The translations under genes and the position numbers were made by a program. From Streptococcus ovuberis (GTDB taxonomy: Bacteria > Bacillota > Bacilli > Lactobacillales > Streptococcaceae): a DNA stretch of 64,000 bases. Position 1 is the stretch's first letter; each line of letters opens with the position of its first letter. The stretch spans positions 28,993 through 92,992 of the forward strand of contig NZ_JAAXPR010000006.1 in the NCBI RefSeq assembly GCF_012396585.1, given 5' to 3'. A model generated the notes under the pieces. That model was not told where the DNA came from. It searched no databases and saw nothing but the letters and a program-made list of their open reading frames with translations. Shown here piece by piece: positions 1-8,747 of the stretch.

Positions 1-970
1 GTTGACTGCCCTGGATAAGGCTTATACAGATACCCTTTCTCAGGCTAAACAAAAGAGTTTCGTGACACAACACTCTGCTTTTACTTACTTGGCTTTGGAC
101 TATGGTTTGAAACAGGTATCAGTGTCAGGCATTAGCCCAGAAAATGAACCGTCTGTGACTCGCTTGGCAGAACTGGCAGATTATATTAAGACCAATGCTA
201 TCAAGTATATCTACTTTGAAGAGACAGCTTCTTCTGCAGTAGCAGAGACCCTCGCCAAAGAAACTGGTGTCAAAACAGCTGTCCTCAATCCTTTGGAAAG
301 CTTGACAGCGGAAGCTATGAAGGCAGGAGAAACCTATATCTCTACAGCAGAATCGAACTTAGAGGCTCTCAAGTTAACGACTGAGACAGAAGGTCCTGAA
401 GTTACCCCAGAGACGCCTGTTAATACTAAAACGGTCTACAATGGTTATTTTGAAGACAGTGACATCAAAGATCGTGACTTGTCAGACTATGCTGGCCAAT
501 GGCAGTCTGTTTACCCTTATCTCCTTGATGGGACCTTTGATCAAGTCTGGGATTATAAGGCTAAGAAATCAGGCGGTGCCATGACAGCAGCTGAGTACAA
601 GGATTACTACGATATTGGGTATAAAACTGATGTTGAGCAAATTAACATCGACAAAGATAGCATGGAATTCATCGTGGATGGAAAAGGGCATAAAAACACC
701 TACAAGTATGTCGGCTATAAAGTCTTGACCTACAAGAAAGGTAACCGTGGCGTTCGTTTCCTCTTTGAGGCAACTAATGAAGATGCTGGCGATTACAAGT
801 ATGTCCAGTTCAGCGACCACAACATTGCTCCTGTTAAGACGGGTCATTTCCATATTTACTTTGGTAGCGAGAGCCAGGAAAAGCTCTTGGAAGAATTGGA
901 AAACTGGCCAACCTACTACCCAACTGACCTCAATGCCTTTGACATTGCACAGGAAATGTTGGCCCATTAA
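1..970 (+). CDS. adcA: Zinc-binding lipoprotein AdcA, C-terminal part (5' end outside window)
   Basis: This is the 3' part of the substrate-binding lipoprotein of the AdcABC zinc ABC importer; the reading frame is open to the left edge, so the lipobox and His-rich loop are not visible. Residues about 1-110 of the visible part belong to the cluster A-I metal-binding fold (helical stretch ending in IYFEETASSAVAETLA). After a Pro/Thr linker, residues about 140-322 form a ZinT domain, with DYAGQWQSVYPYLLDGTFDQ near its start and the metal-site HFHIYFG near its end. A fused ZinT domain is typical of streptococcal AdcA and helps zinc capture under scarcity. The gene stands alone at this end and is followed by IS debris. 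The family assignment is firm; only the truncation by the window edge limits it. Confidence 0.93.
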   Translation, partial: LTALDKAYTDTLSQAKQKSFVTQHSAFTYLALDYGLKQVSVSGISPENEPSVTRLAELADYIKTNAIKYIYFEETASSAVAETLAKETGVKTAVLNPLESLTAEAMKAGETYISTAESNLEALKLTTETEGPEVTPETPVNTKTVYNGYFEDSDIKDRDLSDYAGQWQSVYPYLLDGTFDQVWDYKAKKSGGAMTAAEYKDYYDIGYKTDVEQINIDKDSMEFIVDGKGHKNTYKYVGYKVLTYKKGNRGVRFLFEATNEDAGDYKYVQFSDHNIAPVKTGHFHIYFGSESQEKLLEELENWPTYYPTDLNAFDIAQEMLAH

Positions 971-1240
971 AAACGGGACGCCATTAAGATGGTAGTCTGA
1001 TAGCCTCCCCTTATCGTGGACAGTGAAATAGTAACCCTATTTTACGAGAAACGCTAAGGGGATTTCTTGTGCTCAAAAGAAGGTCAAAGACGGAAGAAGA
1101 CCTGTGAGAGCTTGCCCTGAATCTTCCTCGTTAGGTCATTTCTAGACTTGGAGCTTCCACAGTCCACCGGATTGTGGAATTCCCAACTGACCTTGGACAC
1201 AATCCGAAGGACTTTATCCTTAACAAAAATTAAAAAATAA
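971..1240. other. Intergenic region with hairpin and IS-like debris
   Basis: No intact gene. TCCCCTTA (about 1006-1013) and TAAGGGGA (about 1054-1062) can pair around a long loop and may be an adcA terminator or an IS end. Around 1140-1230, one forward frame reads RLGASTVHRIVEFPTDLG, which looks like the helix-turn-helix of a transposase, but flanking stops make it a relic. The element cannot be named. Confidence 0.35.
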
Positions 1241-1408
1241 CGTCATACGGCCAAGAGGCATCCGATTGAGCAAGTTTGGGCTGAAATTTGTAAATGGGGT
1301 TTAAAAAACAAGGCTTTTAAGACACTGGACGATGTCATTGAGAAGCTACAAGAGGTGATACGAGGCTTAGATTGGTCAGTTTTAAACACCATCGTCAACA
1401 GACATTAG
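1241..1408 (+). pseudogene. IS630-family transposase, C-terminal relic
   Basis: A 55-codon open stretch ending in TAG reads HPIEQVWAEICKWGLKNKAF and then a helical tail. HPIE(Q/K)VWAEI followed by (G)LKNKAF and a TLDDV segment is the C-terminal signature of IS630-type DDE transposases found in streptococci. The catalytic D-D part is absent and there is no start codon or ribosome site, so this is a non-functional remnant. Confidence 0.7.
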
Positions 1409-1600
1409 TTTACAAAAAGTTAGGTTTTGATTTTGGGAGAGAATTGGTTTCAAGTTGCTTTCTCGCTTTCAGAGCCAGTCGTTCAACTGCCTACTGGACG
1501 GTTGCACTGCTAAGGTTTCTGCCTCATTATCACTAGGATTGCCTTGTTTTCAAGTGGAGCACTAAAACGGCTCATGATCAGCTAACGCAATTGCTATTTT

Positions 1601-1723
1601 GAGTTGGAAAATGTGGCAGTCCTTGAAAATTTCTTTGGGGACTTTAAAATGGAGTGATATGAGCGGGTTGTTGATGTGGAGAACGATATCTCCGTTGACA
1701 ACAATAACTATCTCAAGAAATAA
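1601..1723 (+). pseudogene. IS3-type transposase relic (DDE C-terminal fragment)
   Basis: One forward frame reads ELENVAVLENFFGDFKMEW-like sequence with an internal TGA, then a tail ending NNNYLKK and a stop. The run (D/E)NAVxENFFGxxKxE followed by an NNY motif is characteristic of the catalytic Glu region of IS3-family OrfB integrases. It is short, has an in-frame stop and no start, so it is a relic. Fainter similarity may extend upstream to about 1440. Confidence 0.45.
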
Positions 1724-1725
1724 AT

Positions 1726-1764
1726 AAGGGCCTTGCTCCTCTTGAATTGGGGAGCAAGGTCCTT
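1726..1764. terminator. Strong bidirectional hairpin
   Basis: AAGGGCCTTGCTCCTC pairs with GGGGAGCAAGGTCCTT with an 8-nt loop. It lies between IS relics and the convergent regulator gene. T-rich sequence follows loosely on the plus side (TTAATCTTTTG). It probably ends transcription across this junction. Confidence 0.6.
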
Positions 1765-1839
1765 GATTAATCTTTTGTTAGTTCCTTTTCTACTTGGCAG
1801 GGAGCTGCTCAAAGTTTAATTGAACGGCATAGATGGGTT

Positions 1840-2877
1840 TCAGTCATTCTCCTCTAAGGCAAAATCATTCTGCAATTTGGCAATGACTTCCCTCAATAAT
1901 GCCTTGTTGACATTGTACTTGATGTCCTTATCCTTGCGGTTAATGACCAAAAGCTGGGCGTTGATCAATTTTTGGGTATGAAAAGACACAGCCGCTCCTG
2001 TAATATCCAAAGATTCGGCAATATCCTTGCTCTTTGCGTGGGGTTTGGTCAATTCAACCAAGACATTGTAACGAGTCGCATCACTTATGACCTTAATGGT
2101 CGTGGTAAAAGTGTCCACATCCAATTCGTGATGAGATTCTAAAAGCTGGTCCACGCGACAGGAAACAATGAAGTAACCGGTCCCATCAGTATTGTTATAG
2201 GAAGCAAAGCGGAGCAACCAGGGACTGACCAAGTAGAGATGGTAATCATTCTCTGGAAAAACACCAGTACTATATTGTGAAAAATAGTTGGAGCTTGTCA
2301 AAAATTCCTCTAATGAAAAATGCTCCGCATAGGCCTGGCGTTCTGCCCGACCTTTTTCTAAATAGGGTTGATAAAGCTCCACCAACTTGCGAGACAAGTC
2401 TACTAACTCTTTCATGGAAGCCAGTGGGTTGCGATAGAACAGGCTCATGTACCACTTGGATTCGGCTTTCATAGAGGATTGCTCTAATCGTTCCCAAAAG
2501 TCTGCCTCCTGATTCATGTGTTCAATTTCAGTATTGACCAAATCCCGTAACAATTCTTGGATGGTTTCTGCAGAAAATCCTAAGCAGCCCTCATGAACGT
2601 CCTCCATCGTTTGAGGGGCATTCCCTTCATCCACAAGGGTCAAATAAGCACACTGCAAGAGGGTTAAGCCGTAACCCATCAAATGATAGGCTTTGATTTT
2701 TTCTTCATAAGGCAAGAACAAGTCCCGCAACTCTTCCATAATCGGTAGAACATCCCCTAGGATTTCCCGTTCCTTATTGGAAAAATCCCACTCCCTTTCT
2801 GCTTTAGAGGCAAGAAAAATGGGGATAAAACACTGCTCCATGATGTCACTGGCAACAGCTGAATAATGTACCGCCAT
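1840..2877 (-). CDS. ArsR-like winged-helix regulator with long N-terminal domain
   Basis: A 345-residue protein. The first 240 or so residues are an acidic, helical domain I do not recognise. The last 100 form a winged-helix DNA-binding domain of ArsR type: TTTIKVISDATRYNVLVELT, then a recognition helix around SLDITGAAVSFHTQKL and a beta-wing INRKDKDIKYNVN. No cysteine metal site is seen in the DNA-binding helix, so metal sensing is not indicated. It lies 72 bp downstream of an MFS exporter gene on the same strand and probably shares its transcript, which suggests that it controls that transporter. Ligand unknown. Confidence 0.75.
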   Translation of the reverse strand: MAVHYSAVASDIMEQCFIPIFLASKAEREWDFSNKEREILGDVLPIMEELRDLFLPYEEKIKAYHLMGYGLTLLQCAYLTLVDEGNAPQTMEDVHEGCLGFSAETIQELLRDLVNTEIEHMNQEADFWERLEQSSMKAESKWYMSLFYRNPLASMKELVDLSRKLVELYQPYLEKGRAERQAYAEHFSLEEFLTSSNYFSQYSTGVFPENDYHLYLVSPWLLRFASYNNTDGTGYFIVSCRVDQLLESHHELDVDTFTTTIKVISDATRYNVLVELTKPHAKSKDIAESLDITGAAVSFHTQKLINAQLLVINRKDKDIKYNVNKALLREVIAKLQNDFALEEND

Positions 2878-2949
2878 CTGCTACTCCTTTTCTAGACATT
2901 CTTACTCCCATCTTATCAAAATGGCTGCCGTCTGTAAACCATGGATAGA

Positions 2950-4248
2950 TTAAACTTGATTCATACGACTGTCAGTTGCTTGTACTGGCTCTGCTTTTTT
3001 CAGGCTATTTTTAATGGTAACCCCAAAAAGAAGCAGGGACAAGGCCAAGAAAAGAAGTGAAATCATATCAGAAGAAAGGACCAAGACCAAACCAGACAAG
3101 ATAAACTGAGCTCCGACCATTCCAAAGGTACAGAAGGTATTGATGCCTGCTCCTACGGTGGCTAAGCTTTCTTCAGGGATGGAGCGAACGACGTAGGCTT
3201 GCATTTTCGGACTAAAGATTCCAACAGTCATAGTCGTTGCAAAAATAACCAAGAAAACCATATAGGTATTGTGTAAAAGGAAACTTGTGAACATCAACAC
3301 TGGCATCAGCGTCGACCATTTCAAAAGGGTTTCGAAGCTCAATGCTTTAAAAAGAGTCGTTCCCAAAACACTTCCAACGACATTCCCCAGCAGCTGCATG
3401 ATGCTAAAGGTTGCCAAAGTGGTGGCTGGATTGATGAGGACGAACGAAGGATGATCTTTAATGGTTAAGACCAAGAGACTACCGACAGCGACAAAAACGG
3501 CATTTAAACAAGCAATAGTCATAATAGAAGTCTGAAGCAAGGGAAGGTTTTTCATCACTTGATAAGACGCTTTAAGGGATTGCCAAGAATTGGCAAAGAA
3601 ATGACGGGCCTCCCCTTGATTCTCTGAGTGTTGAGCCACCTCAATCGGTCTTTCCTTCAAGAGCTTTTGAAAGGCAGGACGTAGAACGAGCATAATCAAG
3701 CCTGCTCCCAAGAAGGTTCCCGCATTGACGAACGCTAACTGCTGGTAAGTCATCAGCGTGATTAAAAGGGCACCACTGGATTGAAAGACGATTTGCAATA
3801 CGGATCGGGTTGCCTGACGAAAGGCATACATGGTTTCTCTATCCTCATCTGCCACAACCCGTAGGCTAAGGGGCGTGTAAAGCGCGTTTTCGTATTGCCC
3901 CGCCAAGTCAGAAAGCAGATTGGCAATGACAGCAACAATCACAATCCAAAGGGCTGGTGGAAAGCCCATGGCCAAACCAACTAGAACATAAAGTCCAACA
4001 CGAAAGAATTGGGTCGCTAAGATCGTATCTACCTTATTCTTGGTCTTATCGCCCCACATGCCCATGAAAATCATGGTCAAATACGGCAAAGTCTCGGATA
4101 AGGTCACCAATGAAATAGCCAATTTGGCATCCGGCAACAGCAAGACATAATTCATCAATGCCAAGTAATACAAGACATCTCCAAAATTGGACAACATGTC
4201 TGAGACAAAGCTCGCCATAAACAATTTATTCCCAAGGATGCGTTTCAC
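2950..4248 (-). CDS. MFS transporter (12-TM)
   Basis: A 432-residue, very hydrophobic protein with about 12 predicted membrane helices and the cytoplasmic loop-2 motif GMWGDKTKNKVDT, a variant of the MFS GxxxDxxxRK pattern. The sequence resembles streptococcal multidrug or peptide exporters of the major facilitator superfamily, but no substrate can be read from it. It is the first gene of a two-gene minus-strand unit with the ArsR-like regulator. Its promoter lies at 4294-4321, with a candidate operator directly upstream. Confidence 0.82.
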   Translation of the reverse strand: MKRILGNKLFMASFVSDMLSNFGDVLYYLALMNYVLLLPDAKLAISLVTLSETLPYLTMIFMGMWGDKTKNKVDTILATQFFRVGLYVLVGLAMGFPPALWIVIVAVIANLLSDLAGQYENALYTPLSLRVVADEDRETMYAFRQATRSVLQIVFQSSGALLITLMTYQQLAFVNAGTFLGAGLIMLVLRPAFQKLLKERPIEVAQHSENQGEARHFFANSWQSLKASYQVMKNLPLLQTSIMTIACLNAVFVAVGSLLVLTIKDHPSFVLINPATTLATFSIMQLLGNVVGSVLGTTLFKALSFETLLKWSTLMPVLMFTSFLLHNTYMVFLVIFATTMTVGIFSPKMQAYVVRSIPEESLATVGAGINTFCTFGMVGAQFILSGLVLVLSSDMISLLFLALSLLLFGVTIKNSLKKAEPVQATDSRMNQV

Positions 4249-4293
4249 AATCCATCTCCTATTTTACAAAAATTAATCATATGCTTAATTTTT

Positions 4294-4359
4294 ATTTTAC
4301 CACATATTTCCTTTTTGTCAACCGTTTGTTTTATTTTAATTAAACGTTTGTTTATTTTT
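4294..4359 (-). promoter_or_regulatory. Promoter and direct-repeat operator for the MFS/regulator unit
   Basis: On the minus strand, TTGACA (4321-4316) and TAAAAT (4299-4294) are separated by 16 bp. Immediately upstream are two direct repeats containing CAAACG (plus strand CGTTTGTT from 4323 and from 4345), 22 bp apart. That is two helical turns, placing both on one DNA face. They may be sites for the downstream ArsR-like protein. Confidence 0.6.
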
Positions 4360-4553
4360 TAAAAGAAGTTCTAAAATATTTTAGCCAATGAATAGCATGA
4401 ACCTACACCGCTATGCTATAAGTGGTAATGCCAAGAAAGCTAGTCGTTCAGACTGAAAAACGAATCAACAGGACTCAAACGGCTATTTAATCACGGGGCA
4501 TCTGGAGAAATTTCAGCCATTGACTCATATGGTCTTAAAATGTGACCTCTATC

Positions 4554-4605
4554 TTGACAAAACTCGATGACAGGTGTAAACTTTATAGTATCGATTACAT
4601 TTGTC
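4554..4605 (+). promoter_or_regulatory. cop promoter with two CopY operators
   Basis: TTGACA (4554-4559) and TAAACT (4577-4582) are 17 bp apart. GACAGGTGTA (4569-4578) overlaps the -10 side and TACATTTGTC (4596-4605) follows the start region. Each is a near match to the cop box core TACAnnTGTA bound by Zn-CopY and released when copper replaces zinc. Two boxes are usual for streptococcal and enterococcal cop operons. Confidence 0.85.
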
Positions 4606-4622
4606 ATCAAAAAGGAGAAGTG

Positions 4623-5084
4623 ATGGAAAAAGATGCGATGTCTAAAGCAGAGTGGCAGGTGATGCGGGTACTCTGGGCCAATCCAGGTGCGACTAGCTCG
4701 GAAGTGATTACGCATTTGAGTTCAGTTTTGAATTGGCAGGGAGTGACGGTCAAGACGCTTCTCGGCAGGCTGAGGGACAAGGGGCTAATTATAGCGGAAA
4801 AAGTAGCTGGCAAGTACCACTATAGGGCTTTGGTGAGTGAACGTGACAAACTGCTACAGGAAATCAGCACCTTGCAATCCAGTGTTTGTACGACCAAGCA
4901 GGTAGATCTTGTTAGGATTTTATTGGAATGTGGAGCATTTAGTAAAGCAGATTTAGAGGACATTAGTCAGCTTGCTCTGGAAAAGAGAGAGCTGGCGCCT
5001 GAGCGAGTGATTTGTCAGTGTATAGCAGGACAATGTACCTGCGGTCAACATGGAGGAGGATGTCATGGTTCAAGAGAGGTATAA
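4623..5084 (+). CDS. copY: Copper-responsive repressor CopY
   Basis: A BlaI/MecI-type winged-helix repressor of 153 residues. The N-terminal half has the HTH ([20 protein letters not shown], then a recognition helix near [16 protein letters not shown]). The C-terminus carries the metal hook [10 protein letters not shown], i.e. CxCxxxxCxC, that holds zinc in the DNA-bound form and copper(I) in the released form. The start at 4623 has AAGGAG five bases upstream; longer upstream readings cross the promoter. Two cop boxes precede the gene, and copA overlaps its end by 20 bp, so the two are translated together. Confidence 0.93.
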   Translation: MEKDAMSKAEWQVMRVLWANPGATSSEVITHLSSVLNWQGVTVKTLLGRLRDKGLIIAEKVAGKYHYRALVSERDKLLQEISTLQSSVCTTKQVDLVRILLECGAFSKADLEDISQLALEKRELAPERVICQCIAGQCTCGQHGGGCHGSREV

Positions 5085-7323
5085 GGTAAATGGAATGAGT
5101 TGTGCTTCCTGTGCAGCTAGGGTGGAACGAACCGTTAGTCAATTGGCAGATGTGGCCAGCGCCCAGGTTAATTTAGCCACAGAGTATTTGACTGTTGAAA
5201 GCTATCGTGCGGATTTTGACTGGCAGACCGTTGTAGATGCTGTTACAGCAGCCGGTTATGAAGCGATTCCTAAGGTCAAAAATCAGCGTCAAAGCTATCA
5301 AGCAGACCAAGGCTATCAGGAGAAACAGAGTAAGGCTCTTAAAAGAAAAGTAATCTGGGCAATGGTGTTTGCCCTCCCCTTGCTCTACCTATCAATGGGA
5401 AGTATGCTCGGATTACCGATCCCCAACCAATTATCCCCAGATATAGCTCCCATGGCTTTTGCGTTGATACAGCTGGCTTTAACCGTACCAGTGATGTGGT
5501 TTGGGCGTGATTTTTACCGGAGGGGCTTTCGCAATCTTCTCAAAGCCCACCCGAACATGGATAGCCTGATAGCTGTAGGGACAGGTGCGGCCTTTCTCTA
5601 TGGGCTTTATGCTGTTTGGGCTATTGGCCAGGGGGAGAATCATTTTGCGCACCATCTCTACTTTGAGTCGGTAGGGGTGATTATCACTTTGATTTTGCTT
5701 GGGAAATTTTTGGAGTTGAGAGCGAAACGCCAGACCTCTCAGGCGATTGAGCGCCTAATGGACTTGTCTCCTAAGACAGCGACGGTGGTGCGTCGTGGAC
5801 AGGCGGTCGAGATTGATACAGAGGACATTCGGTTGGGAGATGTGGTACGGGTCAAGCCTGGTGGCATCATCCCTGTGGATGGACGCGTGCTCATAGGTGA
5901 AACGGCTGTGGATGAGTCCATGATTACCGGAGAGAGTATGCCTGTCAATAAGACAGTAGGCGATAATGTCATTAGTGCAACCATCAATCAGCATGGCAGC
6001 ATTGACTACGAAGCAACCAAGGTGGGGGAAGATACGACCCTCTCCAAAATCATCCGACTGGTCGAAGACGCACAAGGCTCTAAAGCACCAATTGCGGCAT
6101 TGGCAGATAAAATCTCCCTTTACTTTGTTCCGATGGTCATTGGGTTGGCAGTGTTAGCCAGTGCCTTTTGGTATTTTGCCAAAGGTGGTGATTTCAGTTT
6201 TGCGCTCCAGATCTTTGTGTCTGTCTTAGTGATTGCTTGCCCTTGTGCGCTGGGATTGGCAACGCCCACGGCCATTATGGTGGGGACCGGTAAGGGAGCG
6301 GAGCACGGGATTTTGGTCAAGTCGGGCCAGGCCCTAGAGACAGCCCATCATGTGGATACTATCGTCTTAGACAAGACAGGCACCATTACAGAAGGCAAAC
6401 CCCAAGTAACAGATGTGCTTGCTATGGCACCATGGCAGGAAAGGGATATCTTAGCGCTAGCGGCTGCTTGTGAGGCGGGTTCAGAGCACCCTGTGGCACG
6501 GGCGATTTTAAGCCATGTTGCAACTGTTTTGCCGGACAAATCAGAGGAGTCACGTTTAAGAGTAACGGATTTTCAGGCCGTCCCAGGACAGGGCATTATC
6601 GGCCGCTACCATCAAGCTCCGGTAGCTTTTGGCAATGAAAAGCTGATGACCGAGCAAGCTGTAACCATCGACGCTCTCAGCCAGACAGCGCAAAGGCTGG
6701 CCGAGGCAGGTAAGACACCGATTTACTTGGCTCTTGACCAGCAGGTGATTGGTCTAATCGCTGTCGCAGATCCAATCAAAGAAACCAGTCGAGAAGCTAT
6801 CGCTGAAATGAAAACTCTGGGGCTAGAGGTGGTCATGTTGACAGGGGATCACGAGGCGACTGCTCAAGCTATCGCTGAAGAAGTCGGGATCACTCAAGTT
6901 TTCAGTCAGGTCTTACCAAAGGATAAGGCACAGATTGTCCAAGACTTGCAGGCTGCGGGTCGACAGGTCGCTATGGTCGGTGATGGAATCAACGATGCTC
7001 CCGCTCTGGTTCAAGCTGATCTTGGTTTAGCCATCGGTTCGGGAACGGATGTTGCGATAGAGTCTGCGGACATGGTGCTGATGCGGGCTAATCTTCAAGA
7101 CGTGCTGACAGCTCTAAAATTGAGTCAAGTGACCCTCAGCACCATCAAAGAGAACCTCTTTTGGGCCTTTGCGTATAACTTGCTAGGGATTCCAGTAGCC
7201 ATGGGTCTCCTCTACCTTTTCGGTGGTCCCCTGCTGGATCCTATGTTAGCAGGCCTTGCCATGAGTTTGAGCTCTGTCTCTGTATTAGCCAATGCCCTGA
7301 GGTTGAAGAGCCGGAAACTGTAG
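5065..7323 (+). CDS. copA: Copper-exporting P1B-type ATPase CopA
   Basis: A 752-residue P-type ATPase that pumps Cu(I) out of the cytoplasm. One N-terminal heavy-metal domain has GMSCASC (Cys about 13 and 16). Eight membrane helices follow, with the Cu(I) translocation motif CPC in [11 protein letters not shown]. The phosphorylation site is [11 protein letters not shown], the P1B signature is [10 protein letters not shown], and the hinge is [16 protein letters not shown] stands just before ATG 5065, which fits better than the in-frame ATG at 5050. The gene overlaps copY. No copZ chaperone gene follows, although copZ is the usual third gene in many streptococcal cop operons. Confidence 0.94.
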   Translation: MVQERYKVNGMSCASCAARVERTVSQLADVASAQVNLATEYLTVESYRADFDWQTVVDAVTAAGYEAIPKVKNQRQSYQADQGYQEKQSKALKRKVIWAMVFALPLLYLSMGSMLGLPIPNQLSPDIAPMAFALIQLALTVPVMWFGRDFYRRGFRNLLKAHPNMDSLIAVGTGAAFLYGLYAVWAIGQGENHFAHHLYFESVGVIITLILLGKFLELRAKRQTSQAIERLMDLSPKTATVVRRGQAVEIDTEDIRLGDVVRVKPGGIIPVDGRVLIGETAVDESMITGESMPVNKTVGDNVISATINQHGSIDYEATKVGEDTTLSKIIRLVEDAQGSKAPIAALADKISLYFVPMVIGLAVLASAFWYFAKGGDFSFALQIFVSVLVIACPCALGLATPTAIMVGTGKGAEHGILVKSGQALETAHHVDTIVLDKTGTITEGKPQVTDVLAMAPWQERDILALAAACEAGSEHPVARAILSHVATVLPDKSEESRLRVTDFQAVPGQGIIGRYHQAPVAFGNEKLMTEQAVTIDALSQTAQRLAEAGKTPIYLALDQQVIGLIAVADPIKETSREAIAEMKTLGLEVVMLTGDHEATAQAIAEEVGITQVFSQVLPKDKAQIVQDLQAAGRQVAMVGDGINDAPALVQADLGLAIGSGTDVAIESADMVLMRANLQDVLTALKLSQVTLSTIKENLFWAFAYNLLGIPVAMGLLYLFGGPLLDPMLAGLAMSLSSVSVLANALRLKSRKL

Positions 7324-7413
7324 TGAATAAGGTAGCAGTTTGTTTGCGCTCTTGAGACGAGGCTTTCGAGGTTTTCCAATAACCCTCTTCTGTTTAACGC
7401 TTATAGGCAGTAG

Positions 7414-7785
7414 ATGTATTTTAGTGTTTATCCAGCAGTTGAAAAAGGCCGGTTCCTCACGCTAAAAAGTGAGGAATGGTTGACAACGGAATATTGCCTG
7501 GTTAAACGAAGGAAAAAGTCAGATGGCTATAGTCTATATTCTTTAAAGCTTGCTGATCCATTAGATCTTGGAGGAGGAGGTTTTGTCAATAAATATGGCA
7601 GTAGACCTTATGATGCAGGTGCAGGAGCTGGTCCATTTTTTGGCCCCGGAGGAAATGAGATCATTCGTGATCGAGCTATTAATAGCGGTGTAGGATCACA
7701 CGGAGGGAGTTATTGGAAATGGTATAACAGAAAAGGTGGTAGATTAGGAGCATATGACTATTATGGAAACTATCTCAGACCATAG
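7414..7785 (+). CDS. Polymorphic-toxin tip-like fragment (hypothetical)
   Basis: A 123-codon frame that begins directly after an in-frame stop. The first 45 or so residues look unrelated, and they span a perfect hairpin (TTCCTCAC/GTGAGGAA, 7452-7475). From about residue 46 the sequence changes to LADPLDLGGGG, then a Gly/Pro/Asn-rich stretch, and ends HGGSYWKWYNRKGGRLGAY plus a short tail. A glycine-rich junction followed by a compact domain ending in HGGSYWK...KG.R is typical of toxin C-terminal domains swapped between large secreted toxins. Three related small genes follow at once, the place where immunity genes sit. It is probably a 3' toxin remnant without its delivery module. Activity is unknown; I cannot assign a named toxin family. 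Confidence 0.5.
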   Translation: MYFSVYPAVEKGRFLTLKSEEWLTTEYCLVKRRKKSDGYSLYSLKLADPLDLGGGGFVNKYGSRPYDAGAGAGPFFGPGGNEIIRDRAINSGVGSHGGSYWKWYNRKGGRLGAYDYYGNYLRP

Positions 7786-8086
7786 TAAACTATCCATCGG
7801 CGATTATGACCTCCTTGTCCATGAGGACTTGCGTTTGGCTAAGCAGGTTGGTGAACGGCAGGCTTGGTTGGCCTTCTCCCGAGATGGACAGGTCCTTCAT
7901 GCCTGTTTATCCTACGACGCTGAGGCTCAGGCCTTGCAGATTGAGCCCCGTTGGCAGGTCGGATTGACTTTCAAGGACAACTTGGTCTCTATTTATCCAG
8001 ATTATGACCAGGAGCAGAGTCCTTTCGAGGACGATGGAACAGATCTTCCATATTCAAAAGCCCATTTTACTTATCGATTGGAGTAA
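7754..8086 (+). CDS. Putative immunity protein, first of three paralogues
   Basis: A 110-residue acidic soluble protein of unknown family. It starts inside the end of the toxin-like frame (32-bp overlap) with TTAGGAG just before ATG, so translation is probably coupled. Its core reads AWLAFSRDGQVLHACLSYD, then ALQIEPRWQVGLTFKDNLVSI. The same pattern (W-L-x-F, VLHAxLxYD, a basic or aromatic RWQ, then F-x-x-K) recurs in the two following genes, which marks them as tandem duplicates. Position after a toxin tip suggests immunity, but this is inferred from context only. Confidence 0.55.
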   Translation: MTIMETISDHSKLSIGDYDLLVHEDLRLAKQVGERQAWLAFSRDGQVLHACLSYDAEAQALQIEPRWQVGLTFKDNLVSIYPDYDQEQSPFEDDGTDLPYSKAHFTYRLE

Positions 8087-8089
8087 GCT

Positions 8090-8341
8090 ATGACAGAAAA
8101 AAATTATCGTCAGATTGCCTTTTACGGAAAAAACATCTTTATAGATGAATCCTTTGGTTTTCACGTGGATGAAGAAGCAAAGACCTTGCTGGTTATTGAG
8201 AAGAACTACACTGACTTCAATGCCGTTCTGATCTACCAAGAAGAAGACCAGAGCATCAAGATTTTACCACGCTGGCAGAGCCATTTCTTGCTCAAGGGAG
8301 ATGCGATTTACATTTCTCGCGAGGGGCATGGCAATGGCTGA
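8090..8341 (+). CDS. Putative immunity protein, second paralogue
   Basis: An 83-residue protein starting 3 bp after the previous stop, with GGAG upstream. It shares the array pattern: TLLVIEKNYTDFNAVLIYQ followed by IKILPRWQSHFLLKGDAIYI. The motif LPRWQ matches EPRWQ of the first member. It has no signal peptide or membrane segment. No family is recognised; the role as immunity protein is inferred from position. Confidence 0.55.
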   Translation: MTEKNYRQIAFYGKNIFIDESFGFHVDEEAKTLLVIEKNYTDFNAVLIYQEEDQSIKILPRWQSHFLLKGDAIYISREGHGNG

Positions 8342-8591
8342 GCAGGCGAGTAAGCAAACCATTACGATTGGGGATTGGCAGGTCAGCTTTCCGCAGGACA
8401 TCATCATCTTTAGGGAGCAAGAGGAGTGGTTGGTCTTTACAGAATTCGTCAGGGTCCTTCATGCCAAGCTAACCTATGATACTAAGAATCAGGGATTGTC
8501 CGTTCAGATCCTGACGAATGAATTTGCCTTTAAAGTGGAAAATAGAGTCCTTTGGATTGAACGGCAGAATTCTTCGTGGAAGCTTATTTAA
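8334..8591 (+). CDS. Putative immunity protein, third paralogue
   Basis: An 85-residue protein whose ATG at 8334 lies 8 bp inside the previous gene (ATGGCTGA overlap), with GAGGGG seven bases upstream. An upstream in-frame ATG at 8301 has no ribosome site. Its core EWLVFTEFVRVLHAKLTYD closely mirrors the first member (AWLAFSRDGQVLHACLSYD), with a more diverged second half that has lost RWQ. It ends in a terminator at 8599. Unknown family; part of the same tandem array. Confidence 0.55.
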   Translation: MAEQASKQTITIGDWQVSFPQDIIIFREQEEWLVFTEFVRVLHAKLTYDTKNQGLSVQILTNEFAFKVENRVLWIERQNSSWKLI

Positions 8592-8598
8592 CTGTTAG

Positions 8599-8628
8599 AA
8601 GAGGTTGGGAATGACCACCTCTTTTTTG
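8599..8628 (+). terminator. Rho-independent terminator after the small-gene array
   Basis: AAGAGGT(T)GG pairs with CCACCTCTT, followed by a T-run (TTTTTTG). Confidence 0.7.
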
Positions 8629-8655
8629 TTAAAAAGTTTGAACCATAGAATTTTT

Positions 8656-8707
8656 TTGATAAAAAAATCACAAAATATTTGAATTCGGTTCCAAAAAGTA
8701 TTATAAT
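8656..8707 (+). promoter_or_regulatory. adhP promoter with Rex-like operator
   Basis: TTGAAT (8679-8684) and TATAAT (8702-8707) are 17 bp apart. Just upstream, TTGATAAAAAAATCACAA (8656-8673) matches the Rex consensus TTGTGAAnnnnTTCACAA in 11 of 14 defined positions. Rex senses the NADH/NAD ratio and represses fermentative dehydrogenases; a related site lies before adhE in this window. Confidence 0.6.
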
Positions 8708-8747
8708 AAATGTGAAAATGAAAACCATTCCAAAAGGAGGAAAGAAA

